Part shown: piece by piece, positions 43,681 to 51,810 of the stretch | Position numbering within the stretch: the stretch's first letter is position 1 | How the letters are laid out: each line of letters starts with the position of its first letter | Assembly: GCA_903840165.1 (NCBI GenBank) | Contig: CAIMEY010000115.1 | Location: 1-64,000 of the forward strand | Length of the DNA stretch: 64,000 nt | Direction of reading: 5' to 3' | From: an uncultured Myxococcales bacterium | GTDB taxonomy: Bacteria > Myxococcota_A > UBA9042 | Translations under genes and position numbers: made by a program | Notes under the pieces: generated by a model | The model's input: only the letters and a program-made list of their open reading frames with translations | The model's database searches: none | What the model was told of the DNA's origin: nothing

Positions 43681-43962
43681 ATGGCTCGACCGGTCAAAGT
43701 TTCCATTGCAGGTCGCGGGTTTACCTTGTACACCGAGGAGCAGGAAGACCACGTCCACCGCGTGGCGGCTCGGGTAGACAGCCATGTTGCCGACATTCAG
43801 GCCAAGGCCAAGGTACCTTTGGAATCCGCTGCGCTTTTGGCGGGTCTCAAGCTGGCCGATGAGCTCAGCAAAGCCGAAGCCCAACACCTGGATCACCTGG
43901 AAACCGTGCGTTCGCGGGCGGTTGCCGTGCGCGATCGTTTGATTGCCTTGGCGGAGGGCTAA
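43681..43962 (+). CDS. zapA: Cell division protein ZapA
   Basis: 93 residues beginning VKVSIAGRGFTLYTEEQEDHVHRVAARVDSHVADIQ, the ZapA N-terminal strand-helix pattern, followed by a helical second half (LAGLKLADELSKAEAQHLDHLETVRSR). ZapA bundles FtsZ filaments at midcell. GGAGG five bases before ATG fixes the start. The stop codon abuts the GTG start of the next gene. Confidence 0.88.
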   Translation: MARPVKVSIAGRGFTLYTEEQEDHVHRVAARVDSHVADIQAKAKVPLESAALLAGLKLADELSKAEAQHLDHLETVRSRAVAVRDRLIALAEG

Positions 43963-44622
43963 GTGGCGGCGGAGCAGGCGGGGGCAGGGCAACGAGAGGT
44001 TGTGCAGTTGGCTGCTAGGCGGCCCGTTCGGGTTCAAGACGTGCCCAGTCCCATTCCGGTGGGCAAGGCCGGCTGGCGGGCCTTTGCGGACGCGCAGTTG
44101 CGCGCTTTGACCCCACCGGTTCGCAAGATGCTCGTGGCCACCTTGGTGCAGGAAATCCTCGCCCTGGCCCAGAAAATGGACGTCAAGCTGGTCGGAATTT
44201 ACCACCCCATCGGCGCCGAGATCGAGACGCGCGAACTGGCCAACACGCTGTTGGCGCAGGGGCTGCTCTTGGCCTACCCGCGGGTTCGGCCCGACGGAAG
44301 TGGCATGGATTTCGTGCCTTGCCCAGGGCCCCACGGCCTGCAACCACGGCCACGTTCGCGCTTGATGGAGCCGCCGGGGCCAGCTTGTGCGCCCACGGAC
44401 CTCGATTTGCTGGTAGTGCCTTGCGTGGCGCTAAGCGGCGGGCTGGTGCGGCTAGGGCATGGCGCGGGCTATTTCGATCGCTATTTACCACAGTTATCCC
44501 CAAGGGCTCCTTGCGTGGGCGTGCTGCCCCAGTGCTGCGTCCTGCCTTGGCAACCGATTGAAAATCATGATAAATCGTTGCATTTGGTTTGCACGCAGGC
44601 GGGGCTCTTTGGCCCAGCGTGA
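43963..44622 (+). CDS. fthC: 5-formyltetrahydrofolate cyclo-ligase
   Basis: 219 residues. The C-terminal VPCVALSGGLVRLGHGAGYFDRYL is the family signature (RLGxGxGYYDR), and KLVGIYHPIGAEIETRELANTLLAQGLLLAYPRV matches the substrate-binding half. The enzyme uses ATP to convert 5-formyl-THF to methenyl-THF. The GTG start directly follows the zapA TAA, with GGAGG inside the zapA end, so translation is coupled. The zapA-fthC order is the same as in E. coli (zapA-ygfA) but without the intervening ssrS gene. Confidence 0.9.
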   Translation: MAAEQAGAGQREVVQLAARRPVRVQDVPSPIPVGKAGWRAFADAQLRALTPPVRKMLVATLVQEILALAQKMDVKLVGIYHPIGAEIETRELANTLLAQGLLLAYPRVRPDGSGMDFVPCPGPHGLQPRPRSRLMEPPGPACAPTDLDLLVVPCVALSGGLVRLGHGAGYFDRYLPQLSPRAPCVGVLPQCCVLPWQPIENHDKSLHLVCTQAGLFGPA

Positions 44623-44636
44623 TCCCGGCGTCTTGG

Positions 44637-44689
44637 GCTTGAGCTCGGTGCGGCCTGGCGCAAAGCAGAGCCCGTGAACCGCCTCAAGC
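44637..44689. other. Nested stem-loop between fthC and the 87-residue gene
   Basis: GCTTGAG (44637-44643) pairs with CTCAAGC (44683-44689), and inside it GCGG (44650-44653) pairs with CCGC (44679-44682), leaving a 6-nt bulge and a 25-nt apical loop. No T-run follows. Function unknown. Confidence 0.35.
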
Positions 44690-44772
44690 ACCATTGACTT
44701 TCGGACCACGGTGGCGCGATTCTGCCGCCGCTGCCACGGTTTGACGCCGTCACGCAACTCCGGGAGGTGTCG

Positions 44773-45036
44773 ATGTACAACGTTCATCTGCTGTCATTTC
44801 CAGCCAAGCGTCAGTCTCGCCTGGAGCGCGTCGTGCAAAAACACGGCCCGCGGACCCTGGACCGTGCGGCGCGTCTGGCCCTGCTCAGCGAGGTTCGCGG
44901 CGGACATGCCCAAATCATTGCCCGCTATGTGGAAGAACATACAGCGGAAAATGTCGTCCTTGAACTGAAAATGCTCGACGCGGTTGCCGAGGTTCGCCAG
45001 GATCAGCCTGTGGCCGATGTGCCGGCGGCGGCATAG
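44773..45036 (+). CDS. Small conserved-looking protein, possibly L7/L12-CTD or ClpS fold
   Basis: 87 residues: a strand (MYNVHLLSFP), a helix (KRQSRLERVVQKH), a helix (TLDRAARLALLSEV), a helix (HAQIIARYVEEHT) and a strand (VVLELKML). This order resembles the beta-alpha-alpha-beta-alpha-beta fold shared by the L7/L12 C-terminal domain and ClpS. The resemblance is by secondary-structure pattern only and no diagnostic motif is present. ATG 44773 is chosen with GGGAGG five bases upstream; GTG 44767 overlaps that site. Lies between fthC and moaA on the same strand. Confidence 0.6.
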   Translation: MYNVHLLSFPAKRQSRLERVVQKHGPRTLDRAARLALLSEVRGGHAQIIARYVEEHTAENVVLELKMLDAVAEVRQDQPVADVPAAA

Positions 45037-45061
45037 GCTGTTCATTGGCATGACTGCGGAA

Positions 45062-45083
45062 GGTTCGACGAACACTGTTTTTC
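45062..45083. repeat. Dispersed repeat copy C (core only)
   Basis: GGTTCGACGAACACTGTTTT matches copies A (8777-8820) and B (51522-51560) over the core GGTTCGA-NN-(T/A)ACA(G/C)TGTTT. Here the core also contains a perfect 5-1-5 dyad, GTTCG-A-CGAAC. It lies just after the 87-residue gene. Confidence 0.4.
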
Positions 45084-45279
45084 GTTATATTTCAACGAGC
45101 TACCGCCTGCAGATTCGCTGCGTTGCCAAGGCCCTTGGTATCCTGTTTCATCGGCTCGCTATGTCCGCCTTGCCGAGCATATTCAATACTATCAGGATGT
45201 AACTCGCCCGTTTGGGTCTATGGGGCCGGCGCCGGCAGAGGCCGCTGCGACGCGACAACTCCTGCGGCAGGTTCAATCG

Positions 45280-46380
45280 ATGATCAGCCAGAGTCATTGT
45301 CACACGCCGGTTGCGGCGCTCTCTATCGGCCGGTTGGTCGCCGATACGGGACAACTGACCCAAGGCTTGGTGAAAAACCCGTTTCAGCTCGTGGACTTGC
45401 AGGCGCGGCGCGTTGCCTATCTGCGCATCTCGGTCACCGACCGCTGCAACTACCGCTGCACGTATTGCATGCCGGAAGCGGGCGTGCACGTGGTGGCCCG
45501 CGATGAACTCTTGCATTTCGATGAGATAGAGCGCCTCGGCCGGGTCTTTGCGGAACTGGGGGTCACCCGGATCCGGCTTACGGGCGGCGAACCGCTTTTG
45601 CGTAAGAACATCGAGAGCTTGGTCGCATCGCTGGCCCAGATTCCCGGCATCAATGACTTGGCGATGACGACCAACGGTCACCTCTTGGCGGACATGGCCG
45701 GTCTGCTGCATCAAGCCGGGCTGCAGCGGCTCAATGTGTCGATTGATACCCTTGATCCACATAGATTTTCAGAAGTTACGCGTCGCGGTGATTTAGCCAG
45801 TGTCCTGCGCGGCCTTGAGGTCGCCCAGAACCAAGGGTTTGCGCCGATCAAACTGAACGCCGTGGTGCTGCGTGGCCTCAACGACCACGAACTGCCGCAA
45901 CTATGCGAGTTTGCGGCAAAAAATGGTCACATACTTCGACTGATTGAGTACATGCCCATCGGTGTCGACGCATTTTGGAGTCCATCGACCTTTGTCGCTG
46001 TGGCTGAGATGCGGAAAACCCTGGAAATAGACTGGGATTTGACGCCGGACGATGCCCACGGTCTGCCGGGAGGCGGGCCGGCCAAGTATTGGCGCGGTGT
46101 TCGCCGCAGTGACGGATTGTCCTTGCGTTTGGGCCTGATCAGCGCGGTGACCGAGAACTTCTGCCGGCTGTGCAACCGGGTGCGGCTGTCCTCGACCGGC
46201 ACCTTGCGCGAATGTTTGTCGACGGCGGGTGCCTTGAGCCTGCGCGACATGATGCGACAAGGGCGTAATAACAATGAGTTGCGGGAGGCTATTGCCGCGG
46301 CGCTGGCAGGCAAGGTTGAGGGGCACCGCTTCCATGACGCAGTTCCAACCGTAGAATCCATGAGTTCTATTGGCGGGTAG
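45280..46380 (+). CDS. moaA: GTP 3',8-cyclase, molybdenum cofactor biosynthesis
   Basis: 366 residues. The radical-SAM cluster is CNYRCTYC (Cys 56, 60, 63) and the second [4Fe-4S] site is NFCRLCNRVRLSSTGTLREC. The enzyme ends in the conserved Gly-Gly pair (SSIGG). LTGGEPLLRKN is the SAM-binding GGE motif. It makes the first Moco intermediate from GTP. The N-terminus is ~45 residues longer than usual before LRISVTDRCN, so the start is uncertain: ATG 45280 is preferred over ATG 45220, and a later non-ATG start is possible. No other moa genes are in the window. Confidence 0.94.
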   Translation: MISQSHCHTPVAALSIGRLVADTGQLTQGLVKNPFQLVDLQARRVAYLRISVTDRCNYRCTYCMPEAGVHVVARDELLHFDEIERLGRVFAELGVTRIRLTGGEPLLRKNIESLVASLAQIPGINDLAMTTNGHLLADMAGLLHQAGLQRLNVSIDTLDPHRFSEVTRRGDLASVLRGLEVAQNQGFAPIKLNAVVLRGLNDHELPQLCEFAAKNGHILRLIEYMPIGVDAFWSPSTFVAVAEMRKTLEIDWDLTPDDAHGLPGGGPAKYWRGVRRSDGLSLRLGLISAVTENFCRLCNRVRLSSTGTLRECLSTAGALSLRDMMRQGRNNNELREAIAAALAGKVEGHRFHDAVPTVESMSSIGG

Positions 46381-46405
46381 CTTGAGTGGCCCCTAAGTCA
46401 TTGGA

Positions 46406-47725
46406 CTAGGCCAGCATACGATTGCTAACCAAGTAAAAACAAACGGCAAGTAGCGCAATCATGCACGCGATCACCGTCAAGCGTCGCCACAGCGGCGGTT
46501 GCGGGGCCGGCGGCAAATCGCGCGACAGCAGCAGACCGGCAAGAAAACCCGTTATCAAACCACCGATATGCGCCCCATTGTCGATAGAAGCCACGGCCGA
46601 GCCGAGCGCTAGGTTGAGCGCCGTAAAAGTCACGGCACTGCGGACAAGTCCACGAAAAACCTCACGTGGCACGGCATGGCGCCGCGACAACGCAAAGCCA
46701 AGCAGGCCGCCCATCAGGCCAAAGACCGCGCCGGAAGCACCAACGCTCGGCATATTGGGCGAAGCACGCAGCGTAAAGGCGAGCGACGCAATGGAACCGC
46801 CGATTCCTGCAAGCAAATATACGGACGCGAAGGCCACTCGGCCAAAGAAGCGCTCGGCCGTCTGGCCCAGGGAGCGCAGCACCCACATGTTCATGGCAAT
46901 GTGCAGCAAATTCGCATGGATAAAGGTGCACACTAGCAAGCGCCATGCCTGATGCTGTCCGGACGTCAAAGCCGCGACGTTTGCGCCGAACTGCTTGAGG
47001 ACGGGCACAGGAAACCCATTCTGGACAAAGGCGAAAAACGCTGTCAGTAGGTCCGGCGACTGCCCGTGGCCCAGGGACGCAACTTCGGGCTGCGCAGCCA
47101 AGGCCTGCTGAAACAGCGTCACAGCGGGCGCAATCATCACCAAGAAAACCAAGGCATTGAGTGCGATCAGCACCTGGGTCACCGGCGTGCCGCGTTCGGT
47201 GTGGCGCAGGCGGTCAAAGAACACGTCGGGATTGCGTGAATCGCCTAGGCCCTGTAAGTGCTCAAGCGGGTTCACTTTTTGCAGCTGCGCTAGGGTTTCG
47301 GGCTCAAACATGGCCTGCAGGCGCTCGGCGATGCGGGCCCCGTAGGCTGCCTGATCAACAGAGGAAATGCCTACAATTTCAAGGCCAAACTCGGCAGCCA
47401 GCGTAGCCAAGACCGCGGTTCGCAGTACCGGGGCCGCCATGACCAGGACCAGCACACGTGGCTTGACCGGCAGTTCGGGAAGGCGCTGTAACCAGGCGTG
47501 AAACTGGTCAATACTCGGCGCTTCCCACGGCAGGATCAGCCAAGCACCCGGCGGTAAAGCGCCCGCATTGTCCGGGGGTACCTGAAGCAGGACTGGCACG
47601 CGCTTCCAGTCCGCTTCCGAGGCGCGACTGGCGTACTTCGCCCCCTGCAGCAGCAGGAAGTGCTGGACAAGTGCAGAGGTTTCTACCGTTATTTTCGATA
47701 GGTTGGCGTCGGCCTGTGGCGTCAT
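46406..47725 (-). CDS. Rhomboid family intramembrane serine protease
   Basis: 439 residues. The catalytic Ser 331 lies in VGASGAVFGLMGG and the His 386 in NGAHIGGLITG, with the usual HANLLHIAMNMWVLRSLG entry helix. A ~190-residue soluble N-terminal extension (VLLQVPPDNAGALPP and onward) comes first and has no recognised domain. Rhomboids cut substrates within the membrane. AGGAAC five bases before ATG 47725 supports the start. Faces moaA tail-to-tail with a 25-bp gap and follows the kinase gene on the same strand by 69 bp. Confidence 0.9.
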   Translation of the reverse strand: MTPQADANLSKITVETSALVQHFLLLQGAKYASRASEADWKRVPVLLQVPPDNAGALPPGAWLILPWEAPSIDQFHAWLQRLPELPVKPRVLVLVMAAPVLRTAVLATLAAEFGLEIVGISSVDQAAYGARIAERLQAMFEPETLAQLQKVNPLEHLQGLGDSRNPDVFFDRLRHTERGTPVTQVLIALNALVFLVMIAPAVTLFQQALAAQPEVASLGHGQSPDLLTAFFAFVQNGFPVPVLKQFGANVAALTSGQHQAWRLLVCTFIHANLLHIAMNMWVLRSLGQTAERFFGRVAFASVYLLAGIGGSIASLAFTLRASPNMPSVGASGAVFGLMGGLLGFALSRRHAVPREVFRGLVRSAVTFTALNLALGSAVASIDNGAHIGGLITGFLAGLLLSRDLPPAPQPPLWRRLTVIACMIALLAVCFYLVSNRMLA

Positions 47726-47794
47726 GCAGTTCCTAGGCGCGTCCGCAGGGTCGGGTCAACCTCAGCCGGACGGGCCGGGCGCCAAGGGCTGTGG

Positions 47795-49750
47795 TCACAC
47801 GCGAAAGACAAACCACCAGACGGCAGCAACCACGCCACCAAGCGCGAGCAGTACGGCCGGAATGACCAGCCAAAACGCAGATTTACCTGCGTGGGCTCCT
47901 TGTCCGGCACCGGCAACCTGTGTCGACAGCGGTTGCGCGGTAGACTTGGCGGGCGGACGGGGCGCGGCCAGCGATGGCGCACCAGGCATGTGCAGCGGAG
48001 CAACTACCGCCGTCGATGCCCCCGGGTCACGCAACTGCTGCGCCTGCCCCAAATCTGGCTGTGTTTCCGCCCGATCGGACCGAGAGGCATCGGCGACCGG
48101 CTCAGGGCCTGGGCGGCGCAGCGGGGCCATATCGACCGTGCGCGCCGTGGTGATCGAACCTAGGGCTACAGCGGAAAGCGGTGGCACTGGCGCCATGGAA
48201 CCCGCTTTGGCGGTTGGGAAAGTTGAGCCGGCATTTCCCGGCGTTGCCGCAGCCGCAGCCGTACGTGTGGGCGCCCGACGGATAGCGCCCGGGGCCTCAA
48301 TGCCAGCCAAGCCGGTCGTTGGGGCGCGCTGCCCAGGCGGTGGTGGCGGAATAGCGGCCTTGGCCTTGGGCTTTTCCGTCGATGGCCCGGCAACGGGCGC
48401 AGCAACCGCGCGTGGCGGCAGGGCAATTGGCGGGCGAGCGGGTGCCTCGGCCCTCTGGGGACGCTCGGTCGCAGAATGGCCGATCCCGACGCCGACCAAG
48501 GTGCGACTGTCGCCGTCGTCCTCGCCAAAAGACGCAAACTTGCGGGGGGTTGGTGCAGAGGGCGCGGGCCGAGACAGCACGTCGTCCGGCAAGTCATCGG
48601 GAATCGACTGACTCGGCTGCCGGCGCTGGGCAGCGGCTGCGTGCCTCACTTCTTCGACGGGCGCTGCCGCCGTTGGCATTTCTGAGAAGACAACCGCTGT
48701 TGGCTGACTCGCCACGGGTGCAAGCGACGTCGGCAGGATCGGCGGGGCCGAGACCGCTGCGGGTGCTTGAGGCAGGGCCGGCGGCGAATCGGGCTGCGTC
48801 ATCTCGCGATCAAGGCGAGGCGCACTTGCTTCGCCGCGATGGTGGCTTGTCGCCGGGTGGGCCGCCTGCTCGCCGCGCAACTCGATGAGCATTTGGCCAA
48901 TTCGCTCGCGAACTTCGGAAGCATTCTGCGGTCGCTGCTCCATCTTCTTGGCCAGCAACTGCTGAATCAGGTCATCCAACCCTTTGGGCACAAACTGATC
49001 TTTGCACTGCAGGTGAGGCACCGGCTGCTTGACGTGTTTGAGCAAAATATCGATGACCGACGGCCCGTCATAAGGCGGCTCGCCCATAATCAGTTCGTAC
49101 AGGACGGCGCCCAGAGCGTACAAATCCGTTGGCGGTCCAGCCTGTTTGCCCTCCACCTGCTCTGGCGCCATGTAGTGGGGGGTGCCAAACACCGAGCCAG
49201 CCCGCGTCAGCGCCGCCGTGACCATTTGCGTCGGCAGCTTAGCGATCGAAAAGTCCAGCACTTTGACAAAGTCCGGACCGCCGCCGTGATCGATGAGGAA
49301 CAGGTTTTCTGGTTTGATATCGCGGTGAATGATCCCCTGGGCATGGGCGACGCTGAGCGCCGAGGCTACCTGCTCGCAAATCACCAGGGCCCGTTCGATC
49401 GGCACCGAGCCTTCCTGCTCCATCAGATCGGACATCGGTTGGCCGACCAGCACTTCCATGACGACGAAGACGCGGCCAGCGCTCTCGCCAACATCATGCA
49501 TTGTAATGATATTTGGATGATGCAGCTGCGCCGCGGCTCGGGCTTCGCGGATCAGGCGCTTGGCCGCAACCGGGTCGGGGGCCACGTCCGTTCGCAGCAC
49601 CTTGAGGGCCACGTCACGGCCCAGATTCTTGTCCAAAGCCTTGTAAACCAAGGCCATGCCGCCCTTGCCCAGCCGAGACTGCACCAAGTAGCGTTCGGCA
49701 AAGGTCGCGCCGATCAGTAAGTCGGCTTGGCGGCTATCGGAAGAACCCAT
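47795..49750 (-). CDS. Ser/Thr protein kinase with C-terminal membrane anchor
   Basis: 651 residues. The kinase domain spans about 15-285: GKGGMALVYKA (P-loop), VALKVL (ATP lysine), HRDIKPENL (catalytic loop), VLDFSIAK (DFS in place of DFG, frequent in myxobacterial kinases), GTPHYMAPEQ and DLYALGAVLYELI. A Pro/Ala-rich, probably disordered stretch of ~330 residues follows, then one membrane helix (FWLVIPAVLLALGGVVAAVWWFVF) at the extreme C-terminus, so no extracellular sensor is present. ATG 49750 is chosen with GAGG five bases upstream. Divergent from rpoZ. Confidence 0.92.
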   Translation of the reverse strand: MGSSDSRQADLLIGATFAERYLVQSRLGKGGMALVYKALDKNLGRDVALKVLRTDVAPDPVAAKRLIREARAAAQLHHPNIITMHDVGESAGRVFVVMEVLVGQPMSDLMEQEGSVPIERALVICEQVASALSVAHAQGIIHRDIKPENLFLIDHGGGPDFVKVLDFSIAKLPTQMVTAALTRAGSVFGTPHYMAPEQVEGKQAGPPTDLYALGAVLYELIMGEPPYDGPSVIDILLKHVKQPVPHLQCKDQFVPKGLDDLIQQLLAKKMEQRPQNASEVRERIGQMLIELRGEQAAHPATSHHRGEASAPRLDREMTQPDSPPALPQAPAAVSAPPILPTSLAPVASQPTAVVFSEMPTAAAPVEEVRHAAAAQRRQPSQSIPDDLPDDVLSRPAPSAPTPRKFASFGEDDGDSRTLVGVGIGHSATERPQRAEAPARPPIALPPRAVAAPVAGPSTEKPKAKAAIPPPPPGQRAPTTGLAGIEAPGAIRRAPTRTAAAAATPGNAGSTFPTAKAGSMAPVPPLSAVALGSITTARTVDMAPLRRPGPEPVADASRSDRAETQPDLGQAQQLRDPGASTAVVAPLHMPGAPSLAAPRPPAKSTAQPLSTQVAGAGQGAHAGKSAFWLVIPAVLLALGGVVAAVWWFVFRV

Positions 49751-49869
49751 CCGCGCCTCAGGCATGCGCGCGACCGGCAGGCAGGATTGCCCAGGCGCTG
49801 GCACGCGCCGAGACTGTACGGGATGCGGCGCAGACGTGCAACGTCCCACGGATCGGCCGATTTCTTCCG

Positions 49870-49899
49870 TTGACAAGGGCGCCGGGCAGGCTGTAAAAT
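49870..49899 (+). promoter_or_regulatory. Sigma-70 promoter, probably of rpoZ
   Basis: TTGACA (49870-49875), an 18-bp spacer and TAAAAT (49894-49899) on the + strand, 185 bp above the rpoZ start, within the 334-bp divergent region 49751-50084. The rest of that region holds no supported gene. A promoter for the minus-strand kinase was not found. Confidence 0.6.
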
Positions 49900-50084
49900 G
49901 GGCGGCCCACAGCGCGACTCCTGCCCGATTTCGGGTCCCAAAGTCGGCGGTGGACATGGCCTCGTTTGCACGCACCCCCAATGGGTTGCATCGCCCCAAC
50001 GACGCCGCGGTGGCCAAGATGGCCTCCTACTCGGATGCCCTTCGCTGGGAGCCACGCCTAGCTGGCACAATCAAAGGAATTTCC

Positions 50085-50306
50085 ATGGCGCGCATTACAA
50101 TCGAAGATTGCCTCGACACCGTTCCTAACCGCTTTGCCCTGGTGATCATGGCAGCCAAGCGGGCCCGGCAACTTGCCGATGGCGCCACGCCGACCATCGA
50201 GAGCAAGAACAAAGAATGCGTGACTTCTCTGCGCGAAGCCGCAGATGGCCGAATTCGCTTTACGCGTCAGGTCTTGCCGCTCATTGAGCGCCACGTGCGC
50301 GATTAG
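50085..50306 (+). CDS. rpoZ: RNA polymerase omega subunit
   Basis: 73 residues: MARITIEDCLDTVPNRFALVIMAAKRARQL then KNKECVTSLREAADGRI, the standard omega sequence. Omega helps fold and assemble the beta' subunit. AAGGA seven bases before ATG 50085 sets the start; the frame upstream is non-coding leader. The commonly linked gmk and spoT genes are absent here. Confidence 0.95.
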   Translation: MARITIEDCLDTVPNRFALVIMAAKRARQLADGATPTIESKNKECVTSLREAADGRIRFTRQVLPLIERHVRD

Positions 50307-50614
50307 TTCCCGCGGCAATCGCTTTGGCCGCCGACCTTGAACCACCGAAGGTCTACGGCCGTCGGCTCCGCACGCCGCTTCTGGCTTTCGAAGCAGCCGT
50401 CGCCGATGGTTTTTCCGTGTTATATCTCGGTGTTCACTCAAAGGGCTCCTAGGGAGCCGATTGAGCTCGATCCCGTTCAGCCGCAGCCGATGGGCCTTCG
50501 CTGTGAACAGGGCTTGAGGGCGCAAAAACTGTTACCACTTCAAGCGGTTCACTCGAAGGGCTCCTTCATTGCCTCGGCAGAATATTCAATAATTTCGCGG
50601 TGCACTGGTTGGGC
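50307..50614. repeat. Intergenic region with a near-identical 20-bp direct repeat
   Basis: TGTTCACTCAAAGGGCTCCT (50431-50450) and GGTTCACTCGAAGGGCTCCT (50546-50565) differ at two positions. The first copy runs into a hairpin GGCTCC-TAG-GGAGCC (50444-50458), and GCTTGA/TCAAGC flanks lie before the second. It sits between the convergent 3' ends of rpoZ and the transglycosylase gene. No ORF or RNA gene was recognised. Confidence 0.45.
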
Positions 50615-51331
50615 TCAAGGCTGCCCGTCGCACCCATAGCGTTCGAGGCGGGCGCGGGCTTCAGAAATGCGCTCGGCGTAGCTCAAATCGCTAGGTAAGT
50701 TGCCGTCACGCCAAGCTTTTCGTGCGTGAACACCGCCCATGTGGTAGGCAGACAAGGCGTAGACCAAGTCGCCGTCGAACTGTCGGAGCAGGCGCGTCAG
50801 GTAGGCGGCGGCAGCGGTGGCGGCACAGCGACTTTCCCCAGGGTCTTCGCAACCAAAGGCCGCGGCAGTCCGTGGCACCAACTGCATCACGCCTTGGGCC
50901 CCAGAACCGGATTGGGCCTCCGGATTGAATCCCGACTCGACCCAGGCGATTGCCAAGAGCAGATGCCCATCGAGCCCCGCTGCTTGGGCCGCCTTGGTCA
51001 GCACGGGCCGCACTTGCCGGCAGCGTTGGGCCATTCGCCCATTGATCGTCAGTGGTTTGGCGGGACTCCAGCCGCTGCTGTCACCCCGGTCGCGGGAGCC
51101 CGCGTCGGTGACCACATCGTCGTCGACTTGCGCCATGGCCGCGTGCCGAGGCAGCGCTGCAGGCGGTCGCACCAAAGCTTGGCCCTGATCCTCTGAAAAA
51201 CGTTGCGCTTCGGGGCCGCCTGGGTGAACCAGGGGTTCGCCTTGGTCAAACTGTCCCTGCGCGCAACCCGCGCCGGCCACAAGCCAACCCAGTGCGATTG
51301 CGAACCGTTTCAACGTGCCCGTGTGCTGCAA
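50615..51331 (-). CDS. Lytic transglycosylase lipoprotein (SLT domain)
   Basis: About 238 residues. A lipoprotein signal (FAIALGWLVAGAGC) precedes a low-complexity linker and an SLT domain: HLLLAIAWVESGFNPEAQSGSGAQGVMQLVPRTAAAFG, with the catalytic Glu in WVES, then YLTRLLRQFDGDLVYALSAYHMGG. It would cleave the glycan backbone of peptidoglycan. The start is uncertain: GTG 51418, TTG 51331 and TTG 51313 all precede the signal peptide, and 51331 is taken because AGGCGAG lies upstream. Confidence 0.78.
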   Translation of the reverse strand: MQHTGTLKRFAIALGWLVAGAGCAQGQFDQGEPLVHPGGPEAQRFSEDQGQALVRPPAALPRHAAMAQVDDDVVTDAGSRDRGDSSGWSPAKPLTINGRMAQRCRQVRPVLTKAAQAAGLDGHLLLAIAWVESGFNPEAQSGSGAQGVMQLVPRTAAAFGCEDPGESRCAATAAAAYLTRLLRQFDGDLVYALSAYHMGGVHARKAWRDGNLPSDLSYAERISEARARLERYGCDGQP

Positions 51332-51459
51332 AACTCGCCTGCTGCCTGCGCAATCCCGGTGCGCGCGCGACTGTAGCGTCCAAGGCCTCCAGGCACTTGC
51401 ACCAGTCTGAAACGTCACTTGCCATAGATTTGCAAGGATGTCTAGCGTCCGTGCACAAG

Positions 51460-51468
51460 TTATCCACA
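51460..51468 (+). other. Consensus DnaA box
   Basis: TTATCCACA is an exact match to the E. coli DnaA box. It is single; no cluster of boxes, AT-rich unwinding element or dnaA/dnaN genes are nearby, so it is more likely a titration or regulatory site, or chance, than an origin. Confidence 0.35.
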
Positions 51469-51521
51469 GGCCCCTAAGAAGGTGTACGGCGCCGTTTTCG
51501 CTCGGCTAGCACGTCAGCCCT

Positions 51522-51560
51522 GAAGTTCCTTGCGGGTTCGAGATACAGTGTTTGCTTTTC
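51522..51560. repeat. Dispersed repeat copy B (intergenic)
   Basis: GAAGTTCCTTGCGGGTTCG followed by AGATACAGTGTTTGCTTTT matches copy A at 8777-8820 at about 32 of 39 positions. It lies in the ~480-bp gap between the divergent transglycosylase and HEAT genes. Confidence 0.45.
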
Positions 51561-51656
51561 ACTTCAAGGCGTCCCATGGCCCTCGCCCCCCGCGCGCGAG
51601 TTCACCCCGCGTTCGGCCGTGTCCCCGGCTGCAACGTCCTCAATGCTGCGAACTTT

Positions 51657-51689
51657 CCAGTAACCCGCAAAGCACGTAGGGTTACCTGG
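51657..51689. other. Strong stem-loop in the transglycosylase/HEAT intergenic region
   Basis: CCAG-TAACCC (51657-51666) pairs with GGGTTA-C-CTGG (51679-51689), ten base pairs with a one-base bulge and a 12-nt loop. The 3' arm AGGGTTACCTGG resembles AGGGTTACCTTGG near 43400. The rest of 51419-51810 has no gene. Confidence 0.35.
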
Positions 51690-51810
51690 ACTAGCACCTC
51701 AGGCTAGGACGCATCGCGCCGAGCAGTGGACGCAAACCCTACAACGTCCTACACTACCGCGCCCGCCGCGCCAGTTTTTGCCACGTCGGCGGCCTTCGGA
51801 GATCGGTACT

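Noticed and set aside
44494..44502. TTATCCCCA as a second DnaA box
   Set aside because: One mismatch and inside the fthC coding sequence; expected by chance.
45127..45139. CCAAGG-C-CCTTGG dyad as a moaA (Moco) riboswitch
   Set aside because: Too short and without any resemblance to the Moco RNA motif.
51418..51810. Replication origin
   Set aside because: Only one DnaA box, no AT-rich unwinding region and no dnaA, dnaN or parAB nearby.
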